64,000 bases of DNA from an uncultured Clostridium sp. (GTDB taxonomy: Bacteria; Bacillota; Clostridia; Clostridiales; Clostridiaceae). The notes under the pieces were generated by a model. It ran no database searches. It saw only the letters and a program-made list of their open reading frames with translations, and was not told where the DNA came from. Every line of letters starts with the position of its first letter. The stretch's first letter is position 1. The DNA is taken from positions 62,001 through 126,000 of the forward strand of contig NZ_CAMTIG010000003.1 of the NCBI RefSeq assembly GCF_947072515.1. Direction: 5' to 3'. Below, in pieces: positions 1 to 10,297 of this stretch. The position numbers and the translations under genes were made by a program.

Positions 1-1
1 A

Positions 2-820
2 GGTGGAACTTATGAAGTAAGTGATGCATTAATGGCAGATTTAAAAGCTGGAATTCAAGGACAACATGCCTCAAACTTAGGTGGAATATTAGCTAATGAG
101 ATTGCTAAAGAAGTTGGAGTAAGAGCGTTTATAGTTGATCCAGTAGTTGTTGATGAGTTAGAAGCAGTAGCTAGGATTTCAGGAGTTCCTGAACTTCCAA
201 GAAAAAGTAAATTCCATGCATTAAATCAAAAAGCAGTAGCTAAAAGATTTGGTAAAGAAAGTGGAAAAGGATACGAAAATTTAAATCTTATAGTAACTCA
301 CATGGGTGGAGGAGTTTCAGTTGGAGCTCATAAAATGGGAAGAGTTGTAGATGTTAATAATGCATTAGATGGAGATGGACCATTCTCACCAGAGAGAGCA
401 GGGGCAGTTCCAGCAGGAGATTTAATAAAAATGTGTTTCTCAGGAAAATATACTGAATCAGAGGTATATAGTAAAATCGTTGGTAAAGGCGGAATGGTTG
501 CATACTTAGATACTAATGATATGAGAGATGTAAGAAAAGCGGCTGGAGAAGGAAGTAAGGAAGCACAATTAATATATGATGCATTTATTTATCAAGTAGC
601 TAAAGGAATCGGAGAAATGGCTACAGTATTAGAAGGTAATGTAGATAAAATAATATTAACAGGTGGAATAGCTTATTCAGAAGACGTAGTTAGAGATATA
701 ACTAAAAAAGTTGCATTTATTTCAGATGTAAAAGCTTATCCTGGAGAAGATGAATTATTAGCACTAGCACAAGGTGCAATAAGAGTTCTTGATGGAGAAG
801 AAGAAGCTAAAGAATATTAA
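2..820 (+). CDS. buk: Butyrate kinase, C-terminal part (5' end outside window)
   Basis: Converts butyryl phosphate and ADP to butyrate and ATP, the last step of butyrate fermentation in the cytosol. The reading frame is open from base 2, so the gene begins upstream; about 272 of the usual ~355 residues are present. Acetokinase-family features are visible: a glycine-rich phosphate-binding stretch ([10 protein letters not shown]) and a C-terminal TGGIAYS motif. An in-frame ATG at base 32 is internal, not the start, because homologous sequence ([10 protein letters not shown]) precedes it. Phosphotransbutyrylase (ptb) is expected just upstream. A terminator follows directly. Confidence 0.95.
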   Translation, partial: GGTYEVSDALMADLKAGIQGQHASNLGGILANEIAKEVGVRAFIVDPVVVDELEAVARISGVPELPRKSKFHALNQKAVAKRFGKESGKGYENLNLIVTHMGGGVSVGAHKMGRVVDVNNALDGDGPFSPERAGAVPAGDLIKMCFSGKYTESEVYSKIVGKGGMVAYLDTNDMRDVRKAAGEGSKEAQLIYDAFIYQVAKGIGEMATVLEGNVDKIILTGGIAYSEDVVRDITKKVAFISDVKAYPGEDELLALAQGAIRVLDGEEEAKEY

Positions 821-834
821 TATTAATTAGAGAA

Positions 835-869
835 AGAACTTACAGATATAAATGTAAGTTCTTTTTTTA
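835..869 (+). terminator. Intrinsic terminator after buk
   Basis: A 10-bp stem AGAACTTACA / TGTAAGTTCT with an 8-base loop is followed by a run of seven T. It lies 14 bases after the buk stop. Confidence 0.9.
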
Positions 870-968
870 TTATAGAAGAGAAGAGAAATACTTTTACTAA
901 GTAAAGCTATAAATTATAAAAGTAAAATGATATAATAAATTTAATATAGAAATGCGGAGGATGAGAAA

Positions 969-1280
969 ATGGGGATATTAAATTCTAAACTAAGAAGTGA
1001 AGAAATGGACTTGTTTTTTAGAGCTATTTTAGAATTGGACAACATAGAAGACTGTTATAAGTTTTTTGAAGATGTAGCTACGGTTAATGAAATAAAATCA
1101 CTAGCACAGAGAATCCACGTAGCAAAACTTTTAAGTGAAAAAAATACGTATATAGAAATAGCTGAAAAAACAGGAGCGAGTACAGCAACTATCAGTAGAG
1201 TAAATAGATCTTTAAATTACGGTAGTGATGGATATAATATTATATTAAATAGGTTAAAAGAGCAAAATATTGTCAAATAA
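969..1280 (+). CDS. YerC/YecD family TrpR-related protein
   Basis: A 103-residue protein of the TrpR superfamily (YerC/YecD group), a predicted DNA-binding protein whose ligand and targets are not known. The N-terminal half is helical. The C-terminal half carries a helix-turn-helix, with turn and recognition helix around residues 63-80 (EIAEKTGASTATISRVNRSL). A GGAGG site at 956-960 lies 8 bases before the ATG. It stands alone between the buk terminator and glmM, with 73 bases to glmM and no clear terminator between, so read-through into glmM is possible. Family assignment is confident; function is not. Confidence 0.85.
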   Translation: MGILNSKLRSEEMDLFFRAILELDNIEDCYKFFEDVATVNEIKSLAQRIHVAKLLSEKNTYIEIAEKTGASTATISRVNRSLNYGSDGYNIILNRLKEQNIVK

Positions 1281-1353
1281 CAGAGAAAATTATATACTAT
1301 ATATTATGAAACAGACTTAATTTATAAGTAATTTTTAAGAAAGAGGTAGAACT

Positions 1354-2700
1354 ATGAGTAGAATATTTGGAACAGATGGTGTTAGAGGAATAGCAAACTC
1401 TGAACTTACAGCTAGATTAGCATATAATTTAGGGAGAGCAGGTGCGTATGTTTTAACAGAAGGTGCACACAAACCTAAAATTATAGTTGGAAAAGATACA
1501 AGAATATCAGGAGATATGCTTGAATCAGCTTTAGTAGCAGGAATATTATCAGTAGGTGCAGAAGCAATTATATTAGGAGTAATTCCAACACCAGCAGTTG
1601 CACATTTAGCAAGAGAATATGGAGCAGATGCAGGAGTTATGATTTCAGCATCACATAACCCTGTTGAATACAATGGAATTAAATTCTTTAATGGAAATGG
1701 ATATAAGCTATCTGATGAATTAGAAGATCAAATCCAAAGTGTAATAGAAAGTGATTTTGAAGGAGTTCCAAATCCAGTAGGAGCACAAGTAGGAAGAAAA
1801 AGAAAAGAAGCATCAGCTTTAGAAGACTATATAGAATTTGCAAAAAATACTACACCATTTAAATTAGATGGAGTTAAAGTAGCTTTAGATTGTGCAAATG
1901 GAGCAGCTTATGCAGCAGCAGTTCAAGCATTTAGAGACTTAGGAGCAGAAGTATTTGTAATAAATGATAATCCAGATGGAACTAATATAAATGAAAAATG
2001 TGGTTCAACTCATCCAGAAGAACTTATGGATTATGTAGTTAGAAAAGGATGCGATATGGGATTTGCATTTGATGGAGATGCAGATAGATGTTTAGCAGTT
2101 GATAATAAAGGAAACTTAATAAATGGAGACTTTATTTTAGCAATATGTGCAAAATACTTAAAAGAAATAGGAAGATTAAAAGATGATACTCTAGTAGTTA
2201 CAGTTATGAGTAACTTAGGACTTGATATAGCTTGTAAAAACTTAGGAATAAATGTATTAAAAACTAAAGTTGGAGATAGATATGTTCTTGAAGAAATGGT
2301 TAAAGGAAAATATTCTTTAGGTGGAGAGCAATCAGGGCATATTATACTATTAGAAAACAATACTACAGGAGATGGACTTGTAACAGCCCTTCAAGTAGCA
2401 TCAGTAGTTAAGAAAAGTGGTAAAACATTAAATGAATTAGCATCAATAATGAGAGAATTACCACAAGTTTTAGTAAATGCAACAGTTCCAAATGATAAAA
2501 AAGATATTTATTTAACGGATGCAGAAATTAAAGCTGAAATAGAAAGAATGGAAAAACTTATGGATGGTAAAGGAAGAGTGCTTATAAGACCTTCAGGTAC
2601 TGAACCGTTAGTAAGAGTTATGTTAGAGGGTGAAAATCAAGAAGAAATTGATAAACTAGCACATAACTTAGCAGATATGATATTAGCAAAATGTAAATAG
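1354..2700 (+). CDS. glmM: Phosphoglucosamine mutase
   Basis: Interconverts glucosamine-6-phosphate and glucosamine-1-phosphate for UDP-GlcNAc and peptidoglycan synthesis. It has 448 residues, the normal family length. The catalytic phosphoserine motif SASHNP is present with the serine at residue 100, the metal loop DGDADR near residue 240, the sugar-binding GGEQSGH near 324 and the phosphate-binding RPSGTEP near the C terminus. The N terminus ([10 protein letters not shown]) is typical, supporting the ATG behind AAGAGG. glmS, the preceding step, is also in this window, about 38 kb away and ribozyme-controlled. Confidence 0.97.
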   Translation: MSRIFGTDGVRGIANSELTARLAYNLGRAGAYVLTEGAHKPKIIVGKDTRISGDMLESALVAGILSVGAEAIILGVIPTPAVAHLAREYGADAGVMISASHNPVEYNGIKFFNGNGYKLSDELEDQIQSVIESDFEGVPNPVGAQVGRKRKEASALEDYIEFAKNTTPFKLDGVKVALDCANGAAYAAAVQAFRDLGAEVFVINDNPDGTNINEKCGSTHPEELMDYVVRKGCDMGFAFDGDADRCLAVDNKGNLINGDFILAICAKYLKEIGRLKDDTLVVTVMSNLGLDIACKNLGINVLKTKVGDRYVLEEMVKGKYSLGGEQSGHIILLENNTTGDGLVTALQVASVVKKSGKTLNELASIMRELPQVLVNATVPNDKKDIYLTDAEIKAEIERMEKLMDGKGRVLIRPSGTEPLVRVMLEGENQEEIDKLAHNLADMILAKCK

Positions 2701-2707
2701 AAATTAT

Positions 2708-2750
2708 AAAAACTACTAAAAATAAGTAATTTATTTTTAGTAGTTTTTTT
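2708..2750 (+). terminator. Intrinsic terminator after glmM
   Basis: A 15-bp perfect stem AACTACTAAAAATAA / TTATTTTTAGTAGTT is followed by T7. The A-run on the 5' side makes it potentially bidirectional. Confidence 0.9.
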
Positions 2751-2790
2751 AGTTAAATAGTATGTAGTAATAACTAAACATTATAGTTAT

Positions 2791-3006
2791 TTATTTTTGA
2801 TTTTTAATATTTTCATCTTTAGCAGGAACATATTCCTTTGTGTGAAGGTTAGAGTTATTTCCATAAAGATGTTTATTTTCTTCTGTTAATAATGGATTTT
2901 CTACATCATAGCTATAAGATATGACAGAAGTAAGATTATTTTCTTTTGCATAGCTATTGATTGATTTAGTTGTATCAGCATTTTGGGCTGAAGTTTTCTT
3001 TTTCAT
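2791..3006 (-). CDS. Small hydrophilic hypothetical protein (71 aa)
   Basis: I do not recognise this protein. It is short, with no cysteine or membrane segment, a basic N terminus (MKKKTS) and an Asn/Ser/Tyr-rich body ending KDENIKNQK. The start is set by AAAGGAG placed 9 bases before an ATG at 3006; an in-frame ATG at 3015 directly abuts that site and is too close. It stands alone, convergent with glmM. The good ribosome binding site is the main evidence that it is real. Confidence 0.6.
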   Translation of the reverse strand: MKKKTSAQNADTTKSINSYAKENNLTSVISYSYDVENPLLTEENKHLYGNNSNLHTKEYVPAKDENIKNQK

Positions 3007-3160
3007 AAATATCATCTCCTTTATAATAGTTTGTGCAAAAAGAGAGCTTTTATAGCTTGTAATTATTGCAATTTAAAAAGAAAACATGAAATTGAAAAAT
3101 TAAAAAGTAAAAGTCGATTTTGAGTTTAAAATAAAAGTTAGTTTTAATGTGATTTTTTAA

Positions 3161-3227
3161 CGACTTAGAGATAGAATATTACCACTTATGCAAAAAATAT
3201 TTACAATGACTATAAGAAACATATAAT
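3161..3227 (+). promoter_or_regulatory. Promoter of LytTR operon with 21-bp-spaced direct repeats
   Basis: A -35 TTTACA (3200-3205), 16-base spacer and -10 TATAAT (3222-3227) precede the LytTR gene. Just upstream of the -35, two similar 9-mers, CGACTTAGA (3161) and CCACTTATG (3182), start exactly 21 bp apart. That is the usual arrangement for LytTR dimers: two 9-bp repeats separated by 12 bp on one DNA face. The repeat assignment is inference; the promoter elements are read directly. Confidence 0.5.
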
Positions 3228-3249
3228 AAGTAGAGTGGAGCGTGATTGA

Positions 3250-3705
3250 ATGAGAATAAAAATAGAGATTAATAATCAGATAGATGATAATGAAATTATT
3301 ATTAGATGTAAGGATTTTAATAATGAAATAAAAGATATTCAAAATCTACTTCTAGATAGAGTAAACAAATATGCATCATTAGAATTTTTTAAAAATAATA
3401 AAGAATATTACCTATCATTACAAAATATTTTATTCTTTGAGACTAATACAACTAATTTAGATGCGCATACAAAAGATGATATTTATAAAGTAAAATATAA
3501 ATTATATGAATTAGAAGAAATATTACCTAGTGAATTTGTAAGGGTATCAAAATCAGCAATTATAAATATAAGACATGTATATGCTATAACTAAAAATATA
3601 ACATCAACAAGTTTAGTTGAGTTTAAAAACACAGAAAAGAAGATGTATGTTTCAAGGAATTATTATAAGAATTTAAAATTAAAATTATCAGAAAAGAGGA
3701 TATAA
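3250..3705 (+). CDS. LytTR-family transcriptional regulator
   Basis: A 151-residue protein with no receiver domain. Residues 1-45 form the short N-terminal region typical of stand-alone LytTR regulators. Residues ~50-148 form the LytTR DNA-binding domain, with the hallmark FVRVSKSAIINIRHVYAI segment and the C-terminal VSRNYYKNLK. Such proteins usually regulate their own operon together with a downstream membrane protein. The next gene begins one base after this stop, so they form one operon. A second gene of the same type lies at 15621. Confidence 0.9.
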   Translation: MRIKIEINNQIDDNEIIIRCKDFNNEIKDIQNLLLDRVNKYASLEFFKNNKEYYLSLQNILFFETNTTNLDAHTKDDIYKVKYKLYELEEILPSEFVRVSKSAIINIRHVYAITKNITSTSLVEFKNTEKKMYVSRNYYKNLKLKLSEKRI

Positions 3706-3706
3706 T

Positions 3707-4393
3707 ATGAAAAAGAGAAGTGTTTTTTGGGGGTTATTATTAATAATAGCTAGTATTTTATTAGTTTTAACTGATATAAAAGGATTTCATTTGAGAAGTG
3801 GACTTGATATAGTAGTAACAATAATATTATTAGGGATATTTATAGAAAGTTTAATTAAAATAAATTTTTATGGAATTATATTTCCTATAGGGTTAACTTA
3901 TTTAATCTATCAAGAAGAGTTTAAGTTATATAAATTAAATATAATAATAGTACTTCTAGGGTCACTGTTATTAAGTGTAGGATTATCGATGATTTTTAAA
4001 AGGAATAATAGAAAGATGATAGATATATTTAGCAGAAAAGAAAAAGTAAAATTAAAGGAAAGTTATGATATTGAAGCAAAAGTTCATTTGGGAGAAACAA
4101 TTACATATGTAACAAATGAATTTAGAGATGGATATTTAGAAAGTTCATTTGGGGCAATAAAGGTATATTTTGATAAATCAAATATTGAAGGTACTGATGC
4201 TAGTTTTGAAATAAACTCTTTATGTGCAGGAGTTGAGCTTTACGTTCCAAAAGAATGGCAAATAGTAAATGGAATAACTAATATATTGAGTGGTGTAAAT
4301 GAAGAAGGCAAGTATATAAATGTAGAGAAAAAATCTGTTCTAAGATTAACAGGAATTTCAAAGCTTTCGGGGATAACTATAAAATATGTATAG
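3707..4393 (+). CDS. LiaF-like membrane protein
   Basis: A 228-residue membrane protein. Residues ~5-95 contain about four hydrophobic segments (LiaI/LiaF-type transmembrane region). Residues ~120-228 form a beta-rich soluble domain of the cell-wall-active-antibiotic-response (LiaF C-terminal) type, with the short repeats GYLESSFGAIKVYF and LSGVNEEGKY. LiaF proteins act at the membrane as part of envelope-stress sensing. Partnered here with a LytTR regulator instead of a LiaRS two-component system, it may control or be controlled by that regulator; this is inference. Confidence 0.75.
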   Translation: MKKRSVFWGLLLIIASILLVLTDIKGFHLRSGLDIVVTIILLGIFIESLIKINFYGIIFPIGLTYLIYQEEFKLYKLNIIIVLLGSLLLSVGLSMIFKRNNRKMIDIFSRKEKVKLKESYDIEAKVHLGETITYVTNEFRDGYLESSFGAIKVYFDKSNIEGTDASFEINSLCAGVELYVPKEWQIVNGITNILSGVNEEGKYINVEKKSVLRLTGISKLSGITIKYV

Positions 4394-4484
4394 TAATATA
4401 ATGCAATCATATATTGTATTATAAGTAGTTAATGTGGAGCATTATATAAAATAAATGTTATATTAATTATATAAGTTTAAAAAT

Positions 4485-4523
4485 AAACACAGCAGGAGAG
4501 ATTAAATCCTGCTGTGTTTACTT
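4485..4523. terminator. Bidirectional terminator between convergent genes
   Basis: A 13-bp perfect stem AAACACAGCAGGA / TCCTGCTGTGTTT with a 9-base loop. It lies between the LiaF-like gene and DUF4317, which face each other. Confidence 0.85.
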
Positions 4524-4567
4524 TTGAAAAGATTTATAATAATTATAGCTAAGTTTTTTAGTATTTA

Positions 4568-5836
4568 TTATATTAAATCCTCTTGTCCATTAATTGTAGT
4601 TTGTTCATCATCATTAATGGGGATAATAATACATTTTTGTCCATCAATAATTTGAGATTTTATTTGAGGTAGTTTTTTAGGTTTTACGTGAAGAACTACA
4701 TCATAATTAGAAGATTCATTTTCAAGGTCTTTTTCTGAATCAGAAGTTAGTGCAATTTCGCCCTTTGCTTCTTCTAGTTCTTCTTGTAGAAGTTGAACTT
4801 GTTTTTCAAGACGTTCCTCTTTTTTTCTTTGCTCATTAATCTTAATAAGTTTTATGTCAACTAAGTTTTCAGCAAGTGGAGGTTCTTCACTAAAGTTTTC
4901 TAAATAAGATTCCTCTATTTTAGTAGTTATTTCTTCAGGAATACCACTATTAATTAAAACTTCTTGGATATTTTTATCTGTTAATATCATTGGTTCTGCT
5001 TCAGGATCATCATAAATAGCATTATGTTCTTCTATAGTGTTATTTAAAGTCTCTTGAATATCCATAAATATTTCATCAGCCTTTTCTTCATCAGCACCCA
5101 TTGTATCTTTAATGATAAACTTAAAGTTTTCTTTTTGAATAGTTGCTGTTTGCTTAGGAGAACATCCTAGAGCATTCTCCATTAACTCAGGATGATGTTC
5201 TTTTGGATTCTTAGTGTAATACATTAAAGAGTTTACATCAGCACTACGATCGATAAAAGCTGGGAATATAAAGCCATTTGTAGGCAAATCAACCACCCAA
5301 TCTCTAATACGTGCTTTTATTTTGTTTTCTTCTTCAAAACATCTAAGTCCTGGTTTAGATAAAGAAACAGGACATATTGCACATAAAATATATTCATAAA
5401 CCTCATCAGATTCATCTAATTTTAGGTTGTCCTTAGTTTTTGTAATAACATCATATGCATCATGGAAAAGAAGAATCAGAAAATTTCCAGTATAATCATA
5501 GTTTTCAATAATTGAAGTATAAAAATTTTCTAGAAGACTATCATCTTTTAAAGCACTCTTTTTTAATTGAGTAAGAGAAAGCTGTTTCTCATTAACAAAG
5601 TCCTCGTTAAGTGGAAAGTTTAATTCTAAGATATTATTTCCAATACTTCCGGAAAGAATCTTTTTAGCTATTTCTAAATATTTGAAATACTCATCATCTT
5701 CTAAATTTAAGAAAGTTTCTCTAAAATTAAAAAGAATATTTTTTTCTCCATTTACGTAACATCCACACATTTTAGTGAAAGTACATTGCTCTTTTTTATA
5801 ACGTTTTTTTAATTCAAGAATATCTTTTTTTCGCAT
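4568..5836 (-). CDS. DUF4317 family protein
   Basis: A 422-residue cytosolic protein of the DUF4317 family, common in Clostridia and of unknown function. The N terminus MRKKDILELKKRYK and the conserved CGCYVNGEK segment near residue 25 fit the family. Residues ~330-370 are a charged coiled-coil (many E/K/Q), and the C-terminal ~40 residues are low in structure. No membrane segment is seen. It is a single gene, convergent with the LiaF-like gene and separated by 583 bases from kdpF upstream. Confidence 0.85.
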   Translation of the reverse strand: MRKKDILELKKRYKKEQCTFTKMCGCYVNGEKNILFNFRETFLNLEDDEYFKYLEIAKKILSGSIGNNILELNFPLNEDFVNEKQLSLTQLKKSALKDDSLLENFYTSIIENYDYTGNFLILLFHDAYDVITKTKDNLKLDESDEVYEYILCAICPVSLSKPGLRCFEEENKIKARIRDWVVDLPTNGFIFPAFIDRSADVNSLMYYTKNPKEHHPELMENALGCSPKQTATIQKENFKFIIKDTMGADEEKADEIFMDIQETLNNTIEEHNAIYDDPEAEPMILTDKNIQEVLINSGIPEEITTKIEESYLENFSEEPPLAENLVDIKLIKINEQRKKEERLEKQVQLLQEELEEAKGEIALTSDSEKDLENESSNYDVVLHVKPKKLPQIKSQIIDGQKCIIIPINDDEQTTINGQEDLI

Positions 5837-6419
5837 ATAAGCCCCCTTGAGTTAGATTAATTTATATTCTATATTAGTAAGTATAAGCTTTTTCTTATAT
5901 TTATTCAAAGAGAAACTTGTATGAATAAATATAGAAAAAATGAATAATTATAAAAGAAGTAAAGTGTAAAACTTTAAAAAAATAAAATATCTCAATATTA
6001 TTCAAAAATAGCTAAATTTTTTAAAAAATATAGTAAAGGTTTAAAGTTGAGGCTAAATAGTTAACAAGATATAAATTTGAGTATATTTAATTCAAAAAGG
6101 TCACTATTTATTAATTAAATTAACTAGTTTGGGTAATGAAGGAAAATAAACAATTGCAATAAAGTTAATAAAACTTGCAAAAGATAAATAAAAAATCTGA
6201 TTTTTTTATGCAAATATATTTAAAATTGAATAAAATGATTTATATTTATTCAAATTCAAATAAAAAATAGTCAAGCATATGCATGGAAATATAAAACAAT
6301 TAATTCAAGGAAATGTAATAAATAAACTGTGGAAAGTTAGGGTAATATATATATAATTTTAATAAGTAGAGTAAAGTAAATTGTAAATAATAGACACATA
6401 TAGAGTGGAGGATTAAAGT
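5837..6419. other. 583-base intergenic region between DUF4317 and kdpF
   Basis: It has very AT-rich sequence with no coding region or RNA I can recognise. An 11-bp inverted repeat ATATTTATTCA / TGAATAAATAT lies at 5897-5907 and 5922-5932, and a third copy of ATATTTATTCA lies at 6242-6252. A TATAAT at 6352-6357 could be the kdp -10, but no good -35 is visible. I looked for a c-di-AMP (ydaO) riboswitch and did not find one. Confidence 0.5.
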
Positions 6420-6497
6420 ATGATATTACTAGGAATTATCATTATATTGATATTTGGATATTTATTTTATGCGTTATTTAATCCAGATAAATTTTAA
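6420..6497 (+). CDS. kdpF: KdpF, small subunit of the K+-transporting ATPase
   Basis: A 25-residue single-span membrane peptide: Met followed by a hydrophobic segment (LLGIIIILIFGYLFYALF) and a polar tail NPDKF. Length, composition and position directly before kdpA match KdpF, which stabilises the KdpABC complex. GTGGAGG at 6405-6411 lies 8 bases before the ATG. Its stop is 18 bases before kdpA. Confidence 0.9.
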   Translation: MILLGIIIILIFGYLFYALFNPDKF

Positions 6498-6515
6498 CTT
6501 TAGGAGGAATATAAA

Positions 6516-8201
6516 GTGGTAGGAGTACAATTAATTTTATTTTTAATTGTTTTCTTAGTTTTAATAGCCATAGTCGGAAAATATATTTCTAATATAATTA
6601 ATTTTAGAAATTATAAGACAAATGGTTTTTTTGACAAGATAGACAATTGCATATATAAAGTTTGTGGAATTAGGAAAGAGAGTATGTCTTTTAAAGAATA
6701 TGCAAAAGCACTTTTAATAAGTAACTTTTTTATGTTTTTATTAGGATTCATTATTCTAAAGATTCAAGGGTTAATTCCAATATTTAATTCGGCAAGTCAT
6801 GCAAAGAATTTTAGTTTTTCTTTAGCGTTTAATACAGCTGCATCATTTGTGACAAATACAGACTTACAACATTATGCTGGAGCTAGTGCAGTATCAAACT
6901 TTACACAAATGTTAGTGATAACATTTTTAATGTTTACATCTGCTGCTACAGGTTGTGCTATAGCTGCTGGATTTATCAGAACTGTTGCAGGAAAAGAAAA
7001 AACTTTAGGAAATTTTTATGTTGATTTTACAAGATTTTTAACAAGATTATTAATTCCATTTTCTATAGTAATAGGAATAATATTAATATTCTGTGGAGTA
7101 CCACAAAGTCTTAAAGGAATAGTTGATTATAAGACTATAACAGGTAGCTTCCAAAGCATAATGCTTGGACCGATAGCATCTTTAGAAGCTATTAAACACT
7201 TAGGAACAAACGGTGGAGGATTCTTTGCAGCTAACTCTGCACATCCATTCTCAAACCCATCTATTATAACTAACTATATAGAAATGATTTCTATGACAAT
7301 AATTCCAGGATCATTTATAGTAGCGTTTGGGGACACTGTAAAAAATAAAAAACAAGCTATTGTTATAATAGTTGCTTTACTTGTTTTAGTAGCTGTATCA
7401 TTTGCTATTATGTATTGTTCAATCACAAAAGGAAATGCAATATTACAGCACATGGGGTTATCAAAAGCAATGAGTGGCTCAGAAGGTCAGGAACTAAGGT
7501 TTGGAAATCTTGGAACGTCCTTATTTAGTACAATAACAACAACATTTACAACAGGAAGTACAAATGTAGCATTAAATGCTATGAATCCAATGTTTATTTT
7601 CGCAACTCTATGGGGAATGATGTTAAATACATTATTCGGAGGAGATGGAGTTGGTTTCTTAAATATTATAATGTATGTACTTTTAACAGCATTTATCTGT
7701 GGACTTATGGTTGGTAGAACACCAGAGTTCTTTGGTAAAAAAGTTGAAGCAAAAGAAATTAAACTTATTGCAGTTGCAATATTAATTCATCCAATTTTAG
7801 TATTATTCTCTACTGTTATTACTTTACTTGGTGGATTTGCAGCAACAGCAGGTGTTCATAGTGGATTCCATGGATTTACTCAAGTTCTTTATGAATTTAC
7901 AAGCGCAAGTGCTAATAACGGTTCATTAATGGGCGGATATATGAATAATAATGCCTTCTTTAATATAATAACTGGTGTAATTATGTTAATTGGAAGATTC
8001 GCACCAATATTACTTCTTTTAGGAGCGGCTGTTTCATTAGCAAACAAAAAAGCAGTTCCAAAAACTGTAGGTACTTTCAGAACAGATAATGTTATTTTTG
8101 GTGTAATGTTAATTGTAATAATTTTAGTTATTGGAGCATTAACATTCCTTCCAGTATTGGGACTTGGACCGATAACAGAGCACCTAAGATTTCTAGCTTA
8201 G
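6516..8201 (+). CDS. kdpA: Potassium-transporting ATPase potassium-binding subunit
   Basis: KdpA, 561 residues, the channel-like subunit that selects and moves K+ in the high-affinity KdpFABC pump. About ten hydrophobic segments are present, with selectivity-filter-like stretches including [12 protein letters not shown] near residue 230 and the downstream [10 protein letters not shown] and GSLMGG segments. Translation starts at GTG 6516, with AGGAGG at 6502-6507 placed 8 bases before. It is in an operon with kdpF, kdpB and kdpC, four bases before the ribosome binding region of kdpB. Confidence 0.97.
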   Translation: MVGVQLILFLIVFLVLIAIVGKYISNIINFRNYKTNGFFDKIDNCIYKVCGIRKESMSFKEYAKALLISNFFMFLLGFIILKIQGLIPIFNSASHAKNFSFSLAFNTAASFVTNTDLQHYAGASAVSNFTQMLVITFLMFTSAATGCAIAAGFIRTVAGKEKTLGNFYVDFTRFLTRLLIPFSIVIGIILIFCGVPQSLKGIVDYKTITGSFQSIMLGPIASLEAIKHLGTNGGGFFAANSAHPFSNPSIITNYIEMISMTIIPGSFIVAFGDTVKNKKQAIVIIVALLVLVAVSFAIMYCSITKGNAILQHMGLSKAMSGSEGQELRFGNLGTSLFSTITTTFTTGSTNVALNAMNPMFIFATLWGMMLNTLFGGDGVGFLNIIMYVLLTAFICGLMVGRTPEFFGKKVEAKEIKLIAVAILIHPILVLFSTVITLLGGFAATAGVHSGFHGFTQVLYEFTSASANNGSLMGGYMNNNAFFNIITGVIMLIGRFAPILLLLGAAVSLANKKAVPKTVGTFRTDNVIFGVMLIVIILVIGALTFLPVLGLGPITEHLRFLA

Positions 8202-8214
8202 TGAGGTGAAGATT

Positions 8215-10287
8215 GTGAGCGAAAAAGAACAAGAGAAAAAGAAACTTTTAAGTAAGGATATCGTTGGGAAAGCTTTTAAAGATTCATTTGTAAAGCTTAA
8301 TCCTAAACATATGATAAAAAATCCAATAATGTTTTTAGTTGAAATTGGAACAGTGTTAGTTTTATTACTAGCTATATTCCCTAATATTTTTGGGCATACA
8401 ACAGTTAGTGGCGATGTAAGAGTATATAACTTTATAGTGGCAATAATATTATTTATTACTATACTTTTTGCAAACTTTGCAGAAGCTATTGCAGAAGGAA
8501 GAGGTAAAGCTCAAGCAAGTACATTAAAGCAAACTAAACAAAATACAAAAGCAAAATTACTTAATGATGATGGTAGTTATAAAATAGTAAATGCAGATGA
8601 GCTTCAAAAAGGAGATATAATCTTAATAGAAGCTGGAGATTTAGTTCCAAATGATGGTGAAGTTATAGAAGGTATAGCTTCAGTTGATGAAAGTGCTATT
8701 ACAGGAGAATCAGCACCAGTAGTTAAAGAGTCAGGTGGAGACTTCGCATCTGTAACAGGAGGAACAAGAGTAGTTTCAGACTGGGTTAAAGTTGAGATAA
8801 CAGTTACTCCAGGGGAATCTTTCTTAGACAAGATGATTAAACTTGTTGAAGGAGCAGAAAGAAAGAAAACTCCAAATGAAATTGCACTTAGTACACTTTT
8901 ATTATCATTAACTATTATATTCTTAGTAGTAATTGTTACATTATATCCTTTAGCAGGATACTTAAATGTTCAAATATCAATAGCAACTTTAGTTGCATTA
9001 CTTGTTTGTTTAATACCAACAACAATTGGTGGTTTATTATCAGCAATTGGAATTGCTGGTATGGATAGAGTTACAAGATTTAATATGATTGCCATGTCAG
9101 GTAAAGCAGTTGAATCTTGTGGTGATGTAGATGTAATGATTCTTGATAAAACAGGAACAATTACATTTGGTAACAGACTTGCAGCTGACTTTTTACCTGT
9201 TGGAGATGTAAAAAAAGAAGATTTAATAAAGCAAGCACTTATTACTTCTCTTTTAGATACAACACCAGAAGGAAAATCAGTAGTTGATTTAGCAGAAAAG
9301 TTAGGAATAACTGATGATATAAAAAATTATCCGGATATGGAGTTTGTAGAATTCCAAGCACAAACAAAAATGAGTGGAGTAAACTTAAAAGATGGAACTA
9401 GAATAAGAAAAGGTGCTAGTTCAGCAATTAAGTCTTTTGTTGAAAACTTAGGTGGAAATATTCCAGCAGACTTAGATGGAAAAGTTGATGAAGTATCAAA
9501 ACTTGGAGGAACTCCTTTAACAGTTTGTGTTGATAATAAAGTATACGGAGTTATTTATTTAAAAGATACAGTTAAACCAGGTCTTGTAGAAAGATTTGAG
9601 AGACTTAGAGAAATGGGAATAAGAACTGTAATGTGTACAGGAGATAACCCATTAACAGCAGAAACAATAGCTAGAGAAGCTGGTGTAGATGATTTCGTAG
9701 CAGAATGTAAACCAGAAGATAAAATAGCTGTTATAAAGAAAGAACAAGATCAAGGTAAAATAGTTGCAATGACAGGAGACGGTACAAACGATGCTCCAGC
9801 TCTTGCACAAGCAGATGTTGGTATAGCAATGAATACAGGAACAACTTCAGCTAAAGAAGCTGCAAACATGGTTGACCTAGATTCTAACCCAACTAAGATT
9901 TTAGAAGTAGTTGAAATAGGTAAACAACTTTTAATTACTAGAGGAGCTTTAACAACATTTAGTATTGCAAATGATATAGCAAAATATTTTGCAGTAATTC
10001 CAGCAATATTTATTACTGCAATTCCACAAATGAAAGTATTAAACGTAATGCATTTATCATCACCTGCATCAGCAATACTTTCAGCATTAATATTTAATGC
10101 AATAATTATTCCAATACTTATACCAATCGCAATGAAAGGTGTAAAATATAGACCAATGAAAGCAGAAAGATTACTTCTTAGAAATGTTTTAATATTTGGT
10201 GTGGGTGGAGTTATTACTCCATTTATAGGTATCAAAATAATTGATATGATAATAACACCACTTTTAAGAATGTTAGGAATAATGTAG
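8215..10287 (+). CDS. kdpB: Potassium-transporting ATPase ATP-binding subunit
   Basis: KdpB, the P-type ATPase subunit that hydrolyses ATP to drive K+ uptake. The actuator motif ITGESAPV is near residue 157, the phosphorylation site DKTGTIT near residue 306, and the hinge motif [21 protein letters not shown] near residue 520; about seven membrane segments are seen. I place the start at GTG 8215 (690 residues) because the only good binding site, GAGGTG at 8203-8208, overlaps the earlier in-frame GTG at 8206. Tightly coupled to kdpA and kdpC. Confidence 0.96.
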   Translation: MSEKEQEKKKLLSKDIVGKAFKDSFVKLNPKHMIKNPIMFLVEIGTVLVLLLAIFPNIFGHTTVSGDVRVYNFIVAIILFITILFANFAEAIAEGRGKAQASTLKQTKQNTKAKLLNDDGSYKIVNADELQKGDIILIEAGDLVPNDGEVIEGIASVDESAITGESAPVVKESGGDFASVTGGTRVVSDWVKVEITVTPGESFLDKMIKLVEGAERKKTPNEIALSTLLLSLTIIFLVVIVTLYPLAGYLNVQISIATLVALLVCLIPTTIGGLLSAIGIAGMDRVTRFNMIAMSGKAVESCGDVDVMILDKTGTITFGNRLAADFLPVGDVKKEDLIKQALITSLLDTTPEGKSVVDLAEKLGITDDIKNYPDMEFVEFQAQTKMSGVNLKDGTRIRKGASSAIKSFVENLGGNIPADLDGKVDEVSKLGGTPLTVCVDNKVYGVIYLKDTVKPGLVERFERLREMGIRTVMCTGDNPLTAETIAREAGVDDFVAECKPEDKIAVIKKEQDQGKIVAMTGDGTNDAPALAQADVGIAMNTGTTSAKEAANMVDLDSNPTKILEVVEIGKQLLITRGALTTFSIANDIAKYFAVIPAIFITAIPQMKVLNVMHLSSPASAILSALIFNAIIIPILIPIAMKGVKYRPMKAERLLLRNVLIFGVGGVITPFIGIKIIDMIITPLLRMLGIM

Positions 10288-10297
10288 GAGGATAGAT

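Noticed and set aside
5837-6419. c-di-AMP (ydaO) riboswitch before kdpF
   Set aside because: I looked for its conserved elements in this region and found none; the sequence is featureless AT-rich DNA apart from the ATATTTATTCA repeats.
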